64,000 nucleotides of DNA from Prevotella sp. (lineage in GTDB: Bacteria > Bacteroidota > Bacteroidia > Bacteroidales > Bacteroidaceae): contig JAFTGB010000018.1 in NCBI GenBank assembly GCA_017458125.1, positions 1 to 64,000 on the forward strand, read 5' to 3'. Position numbers and translations under genes: made by a program. The notes below the pieces were generated by a model that worked only from the letters and a program-made list of their open reading frames with translations, did not search any database and had not been told where the DNA came from. This document shows, piece by piece, positions 55,070-63,028 of this stretch (its first letter is position 1; the number at the start of each line of letters is the position of its first letter).

Positions 55070-55645
55070 ATGATGACAATACGTAACTTCTTTTTGTTTC
55101 TCTCGCTGCTGCTGGCCATGAGTCTCTCTGCTCAGGTCACGGTGCGCGACGTGTTTAAGACGATGCCTCACGCCATGATACCCTATCTGGAAGAGAACAG
55201 CAAGCTGGACTTCATAGACTTTATAGATTCCGGCATGAAGGCTGAGGTGACCAACGCCCTGAGCGGGAAGAGCATCATGCAGCGCTGTACTGACAAGTAC
55301 CTGGCTCTCACGCTCAATGAGGCCTCGCAGCTTACCATGCGTCTGCTTCCCGTAAGCGAACCGGTTGACAGTGCCAGTCAGGTGATATGCCTGGTGCGCA
55401 CCTATGGTACGGACATTCGCGAGAGTGTCGTCAGCTTCTATTCCGTCAACTGGCGCCAGCTGCCAGCCAGTCGTTATGTCAGCATGCCTGACGGCGTATG
55501 GGTGGCCTCGTTGGGAGACAGCGATGACGAACTGACATTAACATCTGACAACCGCTTAAACCCACCTGCAAACAAAGAGCAAAAGGTGATAGAAGGAAAG
55601 CAAATAATCCTTAAATGGAATGACGGATTTGTTAATAAACAATAA
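55070..55645 (+). CDS. DUF3256 family secreted protein
   Basis: 191 residues with a signal peptide (MTIRNFFLFLSLLLAMSLSAQ). The following block VRDVFKTMPHAMIPYLEENSKLDFIDFIDSGMKAEVTNALSGKSIM matches DUF3256, a Bacteroidales family of unknown function. A C-terminal strand-rich segment (SRYVSMPDGVWVASLGDSDDELTL) follows. Last gene of the ileS run. Confidence 0.87.
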   Translation: MMTIRNFFLFLSLLLAMSLSAQVTVRDVFKTMPHAMIPYLEENSKLDFIDFIDSGMKAEVTNALSGKSIMQRCTDKYLALTLNEASQLTMRLLPVSEPVDSASQVICLVRTYGTDIRESVVSFYSVNWRQLPASRYVSMPDGVWVASLGDSDDELTLTSDNRLNPPANKEQKVIEGKQIILKWNDGFVNKQ

Positions 55646-55671
55646 ATTAGAGACCTTTTCCTGCCTTTTTC

Positions 55672-55702
55672 TTTGGATTGCTCAAATAAATCCATATCTT
55701 TG
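55672..55702 (+). promoter_or_regulatory. Strong Bacteroidetes promoter for a candidate small RNA
   Basis: TTTG (55672-55675), a 19-bp spacer and TATCTTTG (55695-55702) match the consensus. No coding region follows on the plus strand before two terminators. Confidence 0.72.
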
Positions 55703-55708
55703 CAAGTG

Positions 55709-55779
55709 TGTTTTTCATGGTATTAGATTATTAAGGTTAATTTAAAGGATTGGTTGTCGTGAGACAATCAATTTTTTTA
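55709..55779 (+). ncRNA. Candidate ~70-nt small RNA
   Basis: A transcript starting about 7 nt after the promoter would run through 'tttttcatggtattagatt' and 'aaggttaa' to a 10-bp hairpin ATTGGTTGTC/GTGA/GACAATCAAT (55749-55772) followed by seven T residues. No start codon with a plausible frame is present. The 'catggtattagatt…aaggtt' core followed by a 'TTGTCGTGAGACAA' hairpin is something I have an impression of seeing repeatedly in Bacteroidales genomes, but I cannot assign an Rfam family. Its function is unknown. Confidence 0.5.
55749..55778 (+). terminator. Intrinsic terminator of the candidate small RNA
   Basis: Ten base pairs (one G-U) with a GTGA loop, then TTTTTTT at 55772-55778. Confidence 0.7.
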
Positions 55780-55830
55780 CCCTCTCAGTTTCCGTTATAA
55801 TATGTTTGACGGTAGACAAGTGAGGGGATG

Positions 55831-55861
55831 AAAAAAGGGAGCCTGCGAAGGTTCCCTTTTT
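55831..55861. terminator. Bidirectional terminator downstream of rpmA
   Basis: AAAAAA, GGGAGCC, a six-base loop, GGTTCCC and TTTTTA (stem 55837-55856, one G-U). It lies 42 bp beyond the rpmA stop on the minus strand and also follows the candidate small RNA on the plus strand. A second long-range pairing (CCCTCTCA near 55779 with TGAGGGG near 55821) is possible between the two terminators. Confidence 0.72.
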
Positions 55862-55903
55862 ATTGTTTGTTTGGAATAAATTGTTGTTTGTACTCTTCGG
55901 CGT

Positions 55904-56161
55904 TTATGCTTCAGGGATTACAGAAACCACGCTCTTGTCGTGTCTGCCCTTATGGAACTGAACAGTACCATCAACCAGAGCATACAGCGTGTCGTCCTTA
56001 CCCATAGCCACATTGTCGCCGGCGTTGTGCTTAGAGCCACGCTGACGAACGATGATGTTGCCTGCTACGCACTTCTGACCACCGAAAATCTTAACGCCAA
56101 GTCGCTGAGCTGCTGACTCGCGACCGTTCTTAGAACTACCTACACCTTTCTTATGTGCCAT
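55904..56161 (-). CDS. rpmA: 50S ribosomal protein L27
   Basis: 85 residues. [48 protein letters not shown] is characteristic of bL27, whose N-terminus approaches the peptidyl-transferase centre. No cleaved N-terminal extension is present. Downstream of rplU with a 20-bp gap, the usual rplU-rpmA pair. Confidence 0.98.
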   Translation of the reverse strand: MAHKKGVGSSKNGRESAAQRLGVKIFGGQKCVAGNIIVRQRGSKHNAGDNVAMGKDDTLYALVDGTVQFHKGRHDKSVVSVIPEA

Positions 56162-56181
56162 AATGATGTTCCTCCTTGAAT

Positions 56182-56499
56182 TTAAGCGATTACTGATTTT
56201 ACTTCAACCTGGGTGTACTGCTGGCGGTGACCGTTACGCTTGCGAGAGTCCTTGCGGCGCTTCATCTTGAAGACGATGACCTTCTCACCCTTGACAAGCG
56301 GGTTTACCACTTCACATACTACCTTAGCACCACTTACGGTAGGTGCACCAACCTGTACTGAGCCTTCGTTGTCGACAAGCAGTACCTTGTCGAACTCAAC
56401 AGTTTTGCCGGCCTCCACATCCTTCATGCGGTTCACAAAGAGCTTCTTGCCCTCTTCTGCCTTGAACTGCTGACCGTTGATTTCTACAATTGCGTACAT
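56182..56499 (-). CDS. rplU: 50S ribosomal protein L21
   Basis: 105 residues. [25 protein letters not shown] and the basic [24 protein letters not shown] segment identify bL21. A TACCTTTG box on the minus strand lies at 56588-56595 upstream, giving a leader of about 80 nt that could hold a regulatory structure; none could be resolved by eye. Confidence 0.98.
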   Translation of the reverse strand: MYAIVEINGQQFKAEEGKKLFVNRMKDVEAGKTVEFDKVLLVDNEGSVQVGAPTVSGAKVVCEVVNPLVKGEKVIVFKMKRRKDSRKRNGHRQQYTQVEVKSVIA

Positions 56500-56595
56500 T
56501 GTTTTTATTAATTGTTAACGGGTTTTTCCGCGTGGCGTGTTGCCCTCTGCAACAGCTTGTTTGAGCCACCACGGACTAAATCGGCCGCAAAGGTA

Positions 56596-56996
56596 CTATT
56601 TTTCTTTGAGGTTTAGTGCCTTTGCATGGATATTTGTGGCTTTTGTTAATGTTATTTAACGGTTACGGCTGCTTTTAAAGACTCAATCTCTCAAGTTCTT
56701 AGCTCGTAAACATCATGTTTTCAGTGTCTTAGTATCATATTTATAGGGTCTAAACATCATATTTTGCCTGCTTGTCCGACTCGTTTATGAAGGTATGAAG
56801 GTAGAATATTAAACTTTATATATAGGAAAACATTTAGGTCGGGGGTAAATAATTTCTATAGTAAAAGTTGAAAAACCTACCTTCATACCTTCATATTGTG
56901 TCATTCAGGTGTCTCTCCACTGCAAAATTACAAAATCCCCCGCACACATCCAAACATTTCCTCAACTTTTTGCGTGACGTAAAAAGGCAATCAAAA
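56596..56996. other. Non-coding gap between rplU and the helicase gene
   Basis: About 400 bp, AT-rich, without a credible gene. It contains two spaced copies of 'taaacatcat(g/a)ttt' (about 56707 and 56749) and the inverted-repeat element at 56786-56895. Nothing else is recognised. Confidence 0.55.
56786..56895. repeat. Inverted repeat with tandem 8-nt words in each arm
   Basis: The left arm 56786-56804 and right arm 56877-56895 are perfect 19-nt reverse complements. Each contains two tandem copies of 'atgaaggt'. The 72-nt AT-rich centre contains an imperfect inner inverted repeat (AACTTTATATATAG versus CTATAGTAAAAGTT). The plan is the same as the element at 47275-47390, with an unrelated word. 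Confidence 0.78.
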
Positions 56997-57028
56997 TTTG
57001 GCTTTTACGACACTTCTTCGTACCTTTG
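56997..57028 (+). promoter_or_regulatory. Bacteroidetes promoter for the Pif1-like helicase
   Basis: TTTG (56997-57000), a 20-bp spacer and TACCTTTG (57021-57028). The -7 box ends 9 nt before the ATG at 57038, so the mRNA should be nearly leaderless. Confidence 0.75.
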
Positions 57029-57037
57029 CACGGTAAA

Positions 57038-58816
57038 ATGGCAGAAGAAAGCATCGAACAGCAGTTGGACCTGGACAACAAGGAGTGGCAACAGGCGCTC
57101 CAGATCATTCAGTACACCCGCCACTCGCTTTTCCTCACAGGAAAGGCGGGGACGGGAAAGTCGACGTTCCTGCGCTACGTGGTTCAGCATACAAAGAAGA
57201 AGTATGTCATACTGGCACCTACGGGCATTGCCGCCATCAATGCCGGTGGTCAGACGCTGCACTCGTTCTTCAAGCTGCCCTTCCACCCCCTGTTGCCCAA
57301 CGACTCACGCTATAATGCAAAGAACATCCGCAAGACGTTGAAGTATAGCGGCATAACCATTAAGCTGCTGCGCGAGTTGGAACTCATCATTATCGACGAG
57401 ATATCGATGGTGCGTGCCGATATCATCGATTTCATCGACAAGGTGTTGCGCATCTACTGCCGCAACATGCGCGAGCCCTTCGGGGGCAAGCAGCTGTTGC
57501 TCGTCGGCGACATCTTCCAGCTGGAACCCGTCGTCAAGGAGGACGAGTGGCGGCTCATGCAGCCCTTCTACGCCTCGGCTTACTTCTTCGACGCCAAGGT
57601 GTGGCAGCAGATGCAGCTGGTGAGCGTTGAGTTGCGCAAGGTCTACCGGCAGAGCGATGCCACCTTTATCGGCATACTGGACCGCATACGCCAGAATCAG
57701 GTAACTGATACCGACCTGCAATCTGTAAACGCGCGCGTACATTCCTTATTACCTGTTTCTCATTCCTCGCTCCAGATAACGTTGGCCACACGCCGTGACA
57801 CTGTTGACTGGATAAACCAGCAGAACCTGGACCGCCTGGACGGCGACAGCACGACGTTTAAAGGTTCCATCAAGGGTGAGTTCCCGCTGACGTCGCTCCC
57901 TGCGCCTATGGAGTTGGAGGTAAAGCCTGGCGCGCAGGTCATCTTCACTCGTAACGACAAGGAGAAGCGGTGGGTCAACGGCACCATAGGCATCGTCACC
58001 GGCATCGACTACGACGAGGGCGTCATCGGTGTTTGCGACGAGGACGGCAATGAGTATGACGTGGGTGTCGAACAGTGGGAGAACATGCGCTACACCTTCA
58101 ACGAGCAGGAACAAAAGATAGAGGAGGAACTGCTTGGCACCTTTGTGCAGTTTCCGCTGCGCCTGGCTTGGGCCATCACCGTACACAAGAGTCAGGGGCT
58201 GACGTTCCGCCAGGTCAAGATAGACTTCTCGGGCGGCGGAGCCTTTGCCGGCGGACAGACCTACGTGGCACTGAGCCGGTGTACGTCGTTGGAGGGACTC
58301 ACTTTGGAACAGCCCATCAGTCGCACCGACATCTTTGTGCGTCCGGAGGTCGTCAGCTTCGCCCGGCGCTACAACGACGGTCAGTTGATGCGGCAGGCTT
58401 TGAGCGAGAGCAAGGCCGACCGCGAGTACCATGATGCCGTGGCCGCTTTCGATCGTCACGACTTCGACGCCTTCTTGCGCAACTTCTTCTTGGCCATCCA
58501 CTCGCGCTACGACATCGAACGGCCCGTTGTCAAACGCTTCATCCGCCGCAAGCTCAACATCATCAACCGTCAGCAGCAGTACATCAGCCAGTTGGAGGAC
58601 GACATTCACCGCCGTGAGGAGACACTCAAGCGTCTGGCCGCCGAATATGTCCTGTTGGGAAAGGAGTGCGAGGCCGAGCACATGAACGACGCTGCCATCC
58701 GCAACTATCGTAAAGCCCTTGACCTTTATCCCGACGCTTACGAAGCACGTCGCCGACTGAGGAAGTTAGGCGAGAAATCCCAAGGTAGACCCAGCGACAA
58801 ACCGTTACTCCGTTAA
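57038..58816 (+). CDS. Pif1/RecD-like superfamily I helicase with a TPR-like tail
   Basis: 592 residues. Walker A is LTGKAGTGKSTFL (about 33-45), Walker B ELIIIDEISMV, followed by QLLLVGDIFQLEPV and, near residue 370, LAWAITVHKSQGLTF and YVALSRCTSLEGL. These are the hallmarks of Pif1/RecD2-type 5'-3' DNA helicases. The last ~130 residues are helical with a TPR-like unit (AIRNYRKALDLYPDAYEARRRL). The final residues GRPSDKPLLR are encoded by DNA that in another frame reads as the N-terminal part of the MobA-like protein, so the native C-terminus was probably replaced at a recombination junction near 58770. Confidence 0.9.
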   Translation: MAEESIEQQLDLDNKEWQQALQIIQYTRHSLFLTGKAGTGKSTFLRYVVQHTKKKYVILAPTGIAAINAGGQTLHSFFKLPFHPLLPNDSRYNAKNIRKTLKYSGITIKLLRELELIIIDEISMVRADIIDFIDKVLRIYCRNMREPFGGKQLLLVGDIFQLEPVVKEDEWRLMQPFYASAYFFDAKVWQQMQLVSVELRKVYRQSDATFIGILDRIRQNQVTDTDLQSVNARVHSLLPVSHSSLQITLATRRDTVDWINQQNLDRLDGDSTTFKGSIKGEFPLTSLPAPMELEVKPGAQVIFTRNDKEKRWVNGTIGIVTGIDYDEGVIGVCDEDGNEYDVGVEQWENMRYTFNEQEQKIEEELLGTFVQFPLRLAWAITVHKSQGLTFRQVKIDFSGGGAFAGGQTYVALSRCTSLEGLTLEQPISRTDIFVRPEVVSFARRYNDGQLMRQALSESKADREYHDAVAAFDRHDFDAFLRNFFLAIHSRYDIERPVVKRFIRRKLNIINRQQQYISQLEDDIHRREETLKRLAAEYVLLGKECEAEHMNDAAIRNYRKALDLYPDAYEARRRLRKLGEKSQGRPSDKPLLR

Positions 58817-59180
58817 TTTTAGCAGTGAGGAAGATATGCGTTTTCTAAAGATGTTTGACCGTTCTGGCATGACAAGCAAGTCCGCATTCATCAAAGCGCG
58901 AATCTTTGGTGAGCCGTTTCATGTGGTAACTTTCGACAAGAGTCTGCATGAGTATTATACCAAGTTGAGCGACTTCCATGCTCAGTTCCGTATGGTTGGC
59001 AACAATTACAACCAAACTTTAAAAGAGTTGAAAAGCCATTTCTCTGAACGTAGGGCAATGGCTCTTGTATGTAAGTTGGCGAAATATATGATGCAGTTAG
59101 TGCAGATAATGCATAAAGTGACGGAATTGACAGATAAATATCAGAAATGGATACAGAAAAGTGAGAATAAGGAAATATAA
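58770..59180 (+). pseudogene. Bacteroidales mobilization protein (MobA-like), N-terminally truncated
   Basis: From the ATG at 58836 the product is 114 residues: MRFLKMFDRSGMTSKSAFIKARIFGEPFHVV…YYTKLSDFHAQFRMVGNNYNQTLKEL…RRAMALVCKLAKYMMQLV. This resembles the relaxosome accessory proteins (MobA/MobC-type) of Bacteroidales conjugative and mobilizable elements. The same frame continues upstream without a start codon to 58770 and reads ARNPKVDPATNRYSVNFSSEED, which fits the family's N-terminal region. Immediately before is an in-frame TAG at 58767 belonging to helicase sequence. So the true N-terminus has been lost and the fragment is fused to chromosomal DNA. No relaxase gene follows. Confidence 0.75.
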
Positions 59181-59210
59181 GTGAATATATTTGTTAAATA
59201 TTGGAGAGAT

Positions 59211-59243
59211 TTGCGTGTTTGTGCTAAAAAGTTTGTATCTTTG
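59211..59243 (+). promoter_or_regulatory. Possible promoter for the regulator-methyltransferase operon
   Basis: TATCTTTG lies at 59236-59243 with a TTG at 59211-59213 (22-bp spacer, longer than ideal). The -7 box lies 24 nt before the regulator ATG at 59268. Confidence 0.45.
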
Positions 59244-59267
59244 TCCCAAATAATAGATTCATCCGAT

Positions 59268-59477
59268 ATGGACAAAGACATCAATCGGCTAAAAGTGGTT
59301 TTGGCAGAAAAGAAGAGAACGAACAAATGGTTGGCAGAACAGTTAGGAGTTGCACCCTCTACTGTTTCAAAGTGGTGTACTAATGTATGCCAGCCAAGTC
59401 TTGAAACCCTTCTACAAATTTCAGAGTGCTTGGGGGTGAAAGCCCAAAAGTTACTTAGGGAAGAATCCGATAATTAG
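59268..59477 (+). CDS. Xre-family helix-turn-helix regulator
   Basis: 69 residues from the ATG at 59268. The helix-turn-helix is NKWLAEQLGVAPSTVSKWCTNVCQPSLETLLQISECLGV (about 18-56), a compact Cro/C1-type fold. The small size and position, 5 bp upstream of a DNA methyltransferase, are those of a controller (C) protein that times expression of a restriction-modification locus, which is an inference. An in-frame GTG at 59181 exists upstream but lies before the promoter. Confidence 0.85.
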   Translation: MDKDINRLKVVLAEKKRTNKWLAEQLGVAPSTVSKWCTNVCQPSLETLLQISECLGVKAQKLLREESDN

Positions 59478-59482
59478 TAAAT

Positions 59483-60745
59483 ATGCAGTACACTGATTTC
59501 GGCAATATAGAGGTTAGCCATGAATGGGCATTTGAAAATGTCCGTTCCATTGAGCAGTGGACACATGGTTACCATCGTTATCCTGCCAAGTTTTTACCTA
59601 ATGTCGTAAAAAAGATTATAGAGGACTTTGCACCAGGCAGTAATGTCATTGCCGATTTGTTTGCTGGCTGTGGTACGACCCTCGTTGAAGCGAAAGCACA
59701 TGGGAAGAAGTCTATTGGAACTGACATCAACCCCGTTGCTCAGTTAATCACGAAAGTAAAGACCACTCCTATAGAGCCTGTAGCCCTTCAGCAATCATAC
59801 GATGCTTTGATTGGATTGTTTGATGGCTATGTAGAGAATGACTATATCAATATTCAGAAGCACGACAGAATTGACTACTGGTTCTTTCCGTCAGAAAAAG
59901 CGAAAGTAGCATTTCTATTTGAAACGGTCAACAATGCTCTCTTTGATAATGCAACAAAAGAGTTTTTCTATGTCTGCATATCTCACATATTAAAGAATTG
60001 CTCTCGCTGGCTGCAATCAAGCACAAAGCCACAAATTGATCCAGACAAGAAGATACCAGACCCTTTTGATGAATTCAAGCGCCATTGTCAGAAGATGATA
60101 AAAAGCAATCGTGCCTTTTACGAGGACTTGGAGACAAAAGGAAATCTAAATGTGGAATGCGACATTCTTTTGGAGGATGCTCGACACACTTCTATACAAA
60201 GCGGGAGTGTAGATGTCATCATCACTTCGCCGCCATATGTCACCTCATACGAGTATGCAGATATTCACCAACTGACAGGGTATTGGATGGACTATATTCC
60301 CAATATGCAGGATTTCAGAAAGCAGTTTATTGGTACATCCTATTCTGGTAATACCTCTATGGATGTTCCTGGAAGCGCGTTGGGGCAGGAAATCGTCAAT
60401 GAGTTAGGAAAGAAAAGTAAGCATATAGCCTGTGATGTCGCTCAGTATTTCAATGACATGCAAGAAGTATCAAAGGAAATGGTGCGCATCTTAGCAAAAG
60501 ACGGTCAAGCATGTATCGTGATTGGCAATACGAAGATAAAGGATGTTCACATCAAGTCAGCAGAAGTCTTTTATGATTTTCTGCAAAGTGCAGGCCTACA
60601 AGAGGTGGCTGTTATCAAGCGGAGCATCCCCCACAAACTGATGCCAACATTGCGCGACAGCGTTACAGGCAAATTCTCGAAATTGGACAATCCTAATTGC
60701 AAAAAGGTTTATCCGAATGAGTATGTTATAATCATGCAAAAGTAA
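59483..60745 (+). CDS. DNA methyltransferase (N4-cytosine or N6-adenine type)
   Basis: 420 residues. SAM-binding motif I is ADLFAGCGTT (57-66) with a following GTDINP (79-84), and the catalytic motif IV is TSPPY (248-252). Before motif I, HRYPAKFLPNVV may be motif X. The order X-I-IV with TSPPY points to an amino-methyltransferase acting on an exocyclic N4 of cytosine or N6 of adenine; the target base and sequence cannot be told. Motif IV is followed by YADIHQLTGYWMDY, and the C-terminal VCKK-like tail KKVYPNEYVIIMQK is typical. No adjacent classical restriction endonuclease is recognisable. Confidence 0.9.
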   Translation: MQYTDFGNIEVSHEWAFENVRSIEQWTHGYHRYPAKFLPNVVKKIIEDFAPGSNVIADLFAGCGTTLVEAKAHGKKSIGTDINPVAQLITKVKTTPIEPVALQQSYDALIGLFDGYVENDYINIQKHDRIDYWFFPSEKAKVAFLFETVNNALFDNATKEFFYVCISHILKNCSRWLQSSTKPQIDPDKKIPDPFDEFKRHCQKMIKSNRAFYEDLETKGNLNVECDILLEDARHTSIQSGSVDVIITSPPYVTSYEYADIHQLTGYWMDYIPNMQDFRKQFIGTSYSGNTSMDVPGSALGQEIVNELGKKSKHIACDVAQYFNDMQEVSKEMVRILAKDGQACIVIGNTKIKDVHIKSAEVFYDFLQSAGLQEVAVIKRSIPHKLMPTLRDSVTGKFSKLDNPNCKKVYPNEYVIIMQK

Positions 60746-60751
60746 GTCTTT

Positions 60752-63028
60752 ATGGAAACCAAGTTAAAGATACGCCCATACGCAAGGCTCCTAACAATGT
60801 TAGGCGAGCAACTTATCACAAACGAGCAAATTGCCCTTGCTGAACTCATTAAAAACGCATACGATGCTGACGCAGATTGGGTCAAAGTTTGTTTTGAAGG
60901 CTTTGAATATGATTTAGAGAAGAATATCATAAAAGCATTACCTCAATCCAAGATTATTATTGAAGATAATGGATGTGGTATGACATTGGATGTTATCAAA
61001 AATAGTTGGATGAATCCTGCCACTCCTAATAAGAAATCTAAAAGCACAAAAGACATACAGCGAACTCCAAAGAAGAAGCGCATCATTCAGGGGGAAAAGG
61101 GTATTGGACGTTTCGCCATTCTGAAATTAGGTAGAGATATAAAAATCTATACTCGTCCAGAGAATGCCAATTGCGAGTATTGTATCAACTATAACTTCTC
61201 TCTGTATGATGACGACTTTCTGACAGAAGAAGGAGAAAAGAAAGATCTGTATATTGATGATATTGACATCTTGGTTACAGATGGGCAACCACATTATTTT
61301 ATTCCAAGAGCTGTTGTTGTCAACAATGCAACTTATGATAAGGACAATCATCATGGAACAAGGATTGAAATATCTAACTTGAAAGGACAATGGAGCTATG
61401 AGAAAGTAGATTCCGTAAGCAAGGCTTCTCTCAAATTAGAATCCATTTTCGAGAGAATCACGCACAAAAGCAGTCTTCAACATATTGAAATCGGATTTGA
61501 ATGCAATTCGAGAAGGATGCTGCTTGGTGATAAAGCGATAGAAGAATTATCAGCGTTATTACAGAACTCTTCTGTGTTGAAAATAACAGAGGGACAATAT
61601 ATTCAGGGTGATAGTCCTAGTAAATCAGCCTTTAAATATAAGATGAATGGTGTTCCATACATCCTTCCTATATCTGACTCACAAATCTCAGGTCTTAAAT
61701 TTTTCAGAAACAGGTTTGTGGAAGGTGAGGACTTGTTTGGAAACACTCAGTTAAGAAAAAGTTCTTGTGGCAATTTCAATTTCAATTTCTTTGTTTTTGA
61801 CTTTGTCGCTGACAAAGAGAGTCCTTATTACTTAAGCAAGCAAGAGAAAGAAACAATTAAAGAACATAGAATTTACTTGTATAGAGACAATATCAGAGTT
61901 GCCCCATATGGTGACCCTGATAATGACTGGCTTGAAGTTGACAAGTGGAGAGGTGTTGGTCGTGCAGGAGATTATTTGAGTAATGACCAAGTTGTAGGAT
62001 TTGTAGATATAAGTAAAAACGGGAACCCGTCCTTAAAAGATAAGACCAACCGAGAAGGGCTTATCGAGGAAGGTTATGCCACCCGTGACTTTATTGTATT
62101 GCTCCATTCTTTCTTGTTGTTCATCCGTCAGCATCCTTATAAACAATATCAGGAGCGGGTAAATCAGCAGAAAGAACAAAAAATGAAGGCAATGCAAATC
62201 GTTGCATCAAAGTTTGACGAGTTGAAAGGCTATGTCTCAGGCAATACAAAGGCAATGGCTGTCTATAATGATTTAGTAAAGTCATATAAAGTAGAGCAGA
62301 AATACTATACTGAGGGACTTAATAAGACTGAAGATTTGGCTGCAGTAGGCTTGTCCGTGGAGACTGCTTCTCACGACATGTCCATGATGTTGAATAAGGG
62401 CGTTGATGCTGTTGACAATTTGATAAAGGACATAGAAGGTGGAGTGCTGACTGACGAGCAGATAGAAAACGAATTACACACTATCCGTGGAATGTTTTCT
62501 TTCGTAAAAGATAGGATGCGTGATATACAACTTCTTTTCAAATCTTCAAAGCAAAGGAGAAGGCCGATAAGGGTTAATGACTTGTTGGAGAAAGTTGAGA
62601 AGATATATAAGCGGACATTATTGCGGGAACATATTGATTATAGCATAAATAGAATAGGTTCACCAATCATTGCTTCTTGTACAGATGCCGTTGTTTTGCA
62701 ACTACTTATCAATTTATTTGACAATGCAGTATATTGGTTGGCAACCCCCAATATAACAGATAGAAAGATTCTTATAACGCTGGATGGAGATAACAAGCAG
62801 CTAATATTCTCTGATAACGGTCCAGGAATAAGGGATGATGATAAGCCTTTCATATTCGAGGCTTTCTATTCTGGCAAAGAAGATGGAAGAGGATTAGGAC
62901 TCTATATTGCCAGACAACTACTTCAAAGAATGGGGTATTCTATTTCTTTGGCAGAAGTGCCTTCCGAGAAAGTACTGAGTGGCGCAAACTTTGTTATTAA
63001 CTTTGTAAAATCTGACGACAATGACTAA
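60752..63028 (+). CDS. Dual-GHKL protein: N-terminal Hsp90/MORC-like ATPase plus C-terminal histidine kinase
   Basis: 758 residues, no membrane segment or signal peptide, so cytoplasmic. The first ATPase module has an N-box ELIKNAYDAD (31-40), EDNGCGM (71-77) and GEKGIGRFA (114-122), followed by several strand-rich domains to about 465, as in Hsp90/MutL/MORC-type proteins. A coiled-coil stretch (about 465-525) leads to a DHp-like helix ASHDM with H541 as the probable phosphoacceptor, then a histidine-kinase ATPase with N-box QLLINLFDNAVYW (650-662), SDNGPGI (687-693) and EDGRGLGLYIARQLL (710-724). It starts 6 bp after the methyltransferase and overlaps the next gene by 8 nt. Combining both modules suggests a phosphorelay sensor with a DNA- or structure-responsive ATPase; this is inference. 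Confidence 0.86.
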   Translation: METKLKIRPYARLLTMLGEQLITNEQIALAELIKNAYDADADWVKVCFEGFEYDLEKNIIKALPQSKIIIEDNGCGMTLDVIKNSWMNPATPNKKSKSTKDIQRTPKKKRIIQGEKGIGRFAILKLGRDIKIYTRPENANCEYCINYNFSLYDDDFLTEEGEKKDLYIDDIDILVTDGQPHYFIPRAVVVNNATYDKDNHHGTRIEISNLKGQWSYEKVDSVSKASLKLESIFERITHKSSLQHIEIGFECNSRRMLLGDKAIEELSALLQNSSVLKITEGQYIQGDSPSKSAFKYKMNGVPYILPISDSQISGLKFFRNRFVEGEDLFGNTQLRKSSCGNFNFNFFVFDFVADKESPYYLSKQEKETIKEHRIYLYRDNIRVAPYGDPDNDWLEVDKWRGVGRAGDYLSNDQVVGFVDISKNGNPSLKDKTNREGLIEEGYATRDFIVLLHSFLLFIRQHPYKQYQERVNQQKEQKMKAMQIVASKFDELKGYVSGNTKAMAVYNDLVKSYKVEQKYYTEGLNKTEDLAAVGLSVETASHDMSMMLNKGVDAVDNLIKDIEGGVLTDEQIENELHTIRGMFSFVKDRMRDIQLLFKSSKQRRRPIRVNDLLEKVEKIYKRTLLREHIDYSINRIGSPIIASCTDAVVLQLLINLFDNAVYWLATPNITDRKILITLDGDNKQLIFSDNGPGIRDDDKPFIFEAFYSGKEDGRGLGLYIARQLLQRMGYSISLAEVPSEKVLSGANFVINFVKSDDND

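Noticed and set aside
55672-55861. Leader/riboswitch for rplU-rpmA
   Set aside because: The promoter and terminators read away from the plus strand and lie downstream of rpmA, not upstream of rplU.
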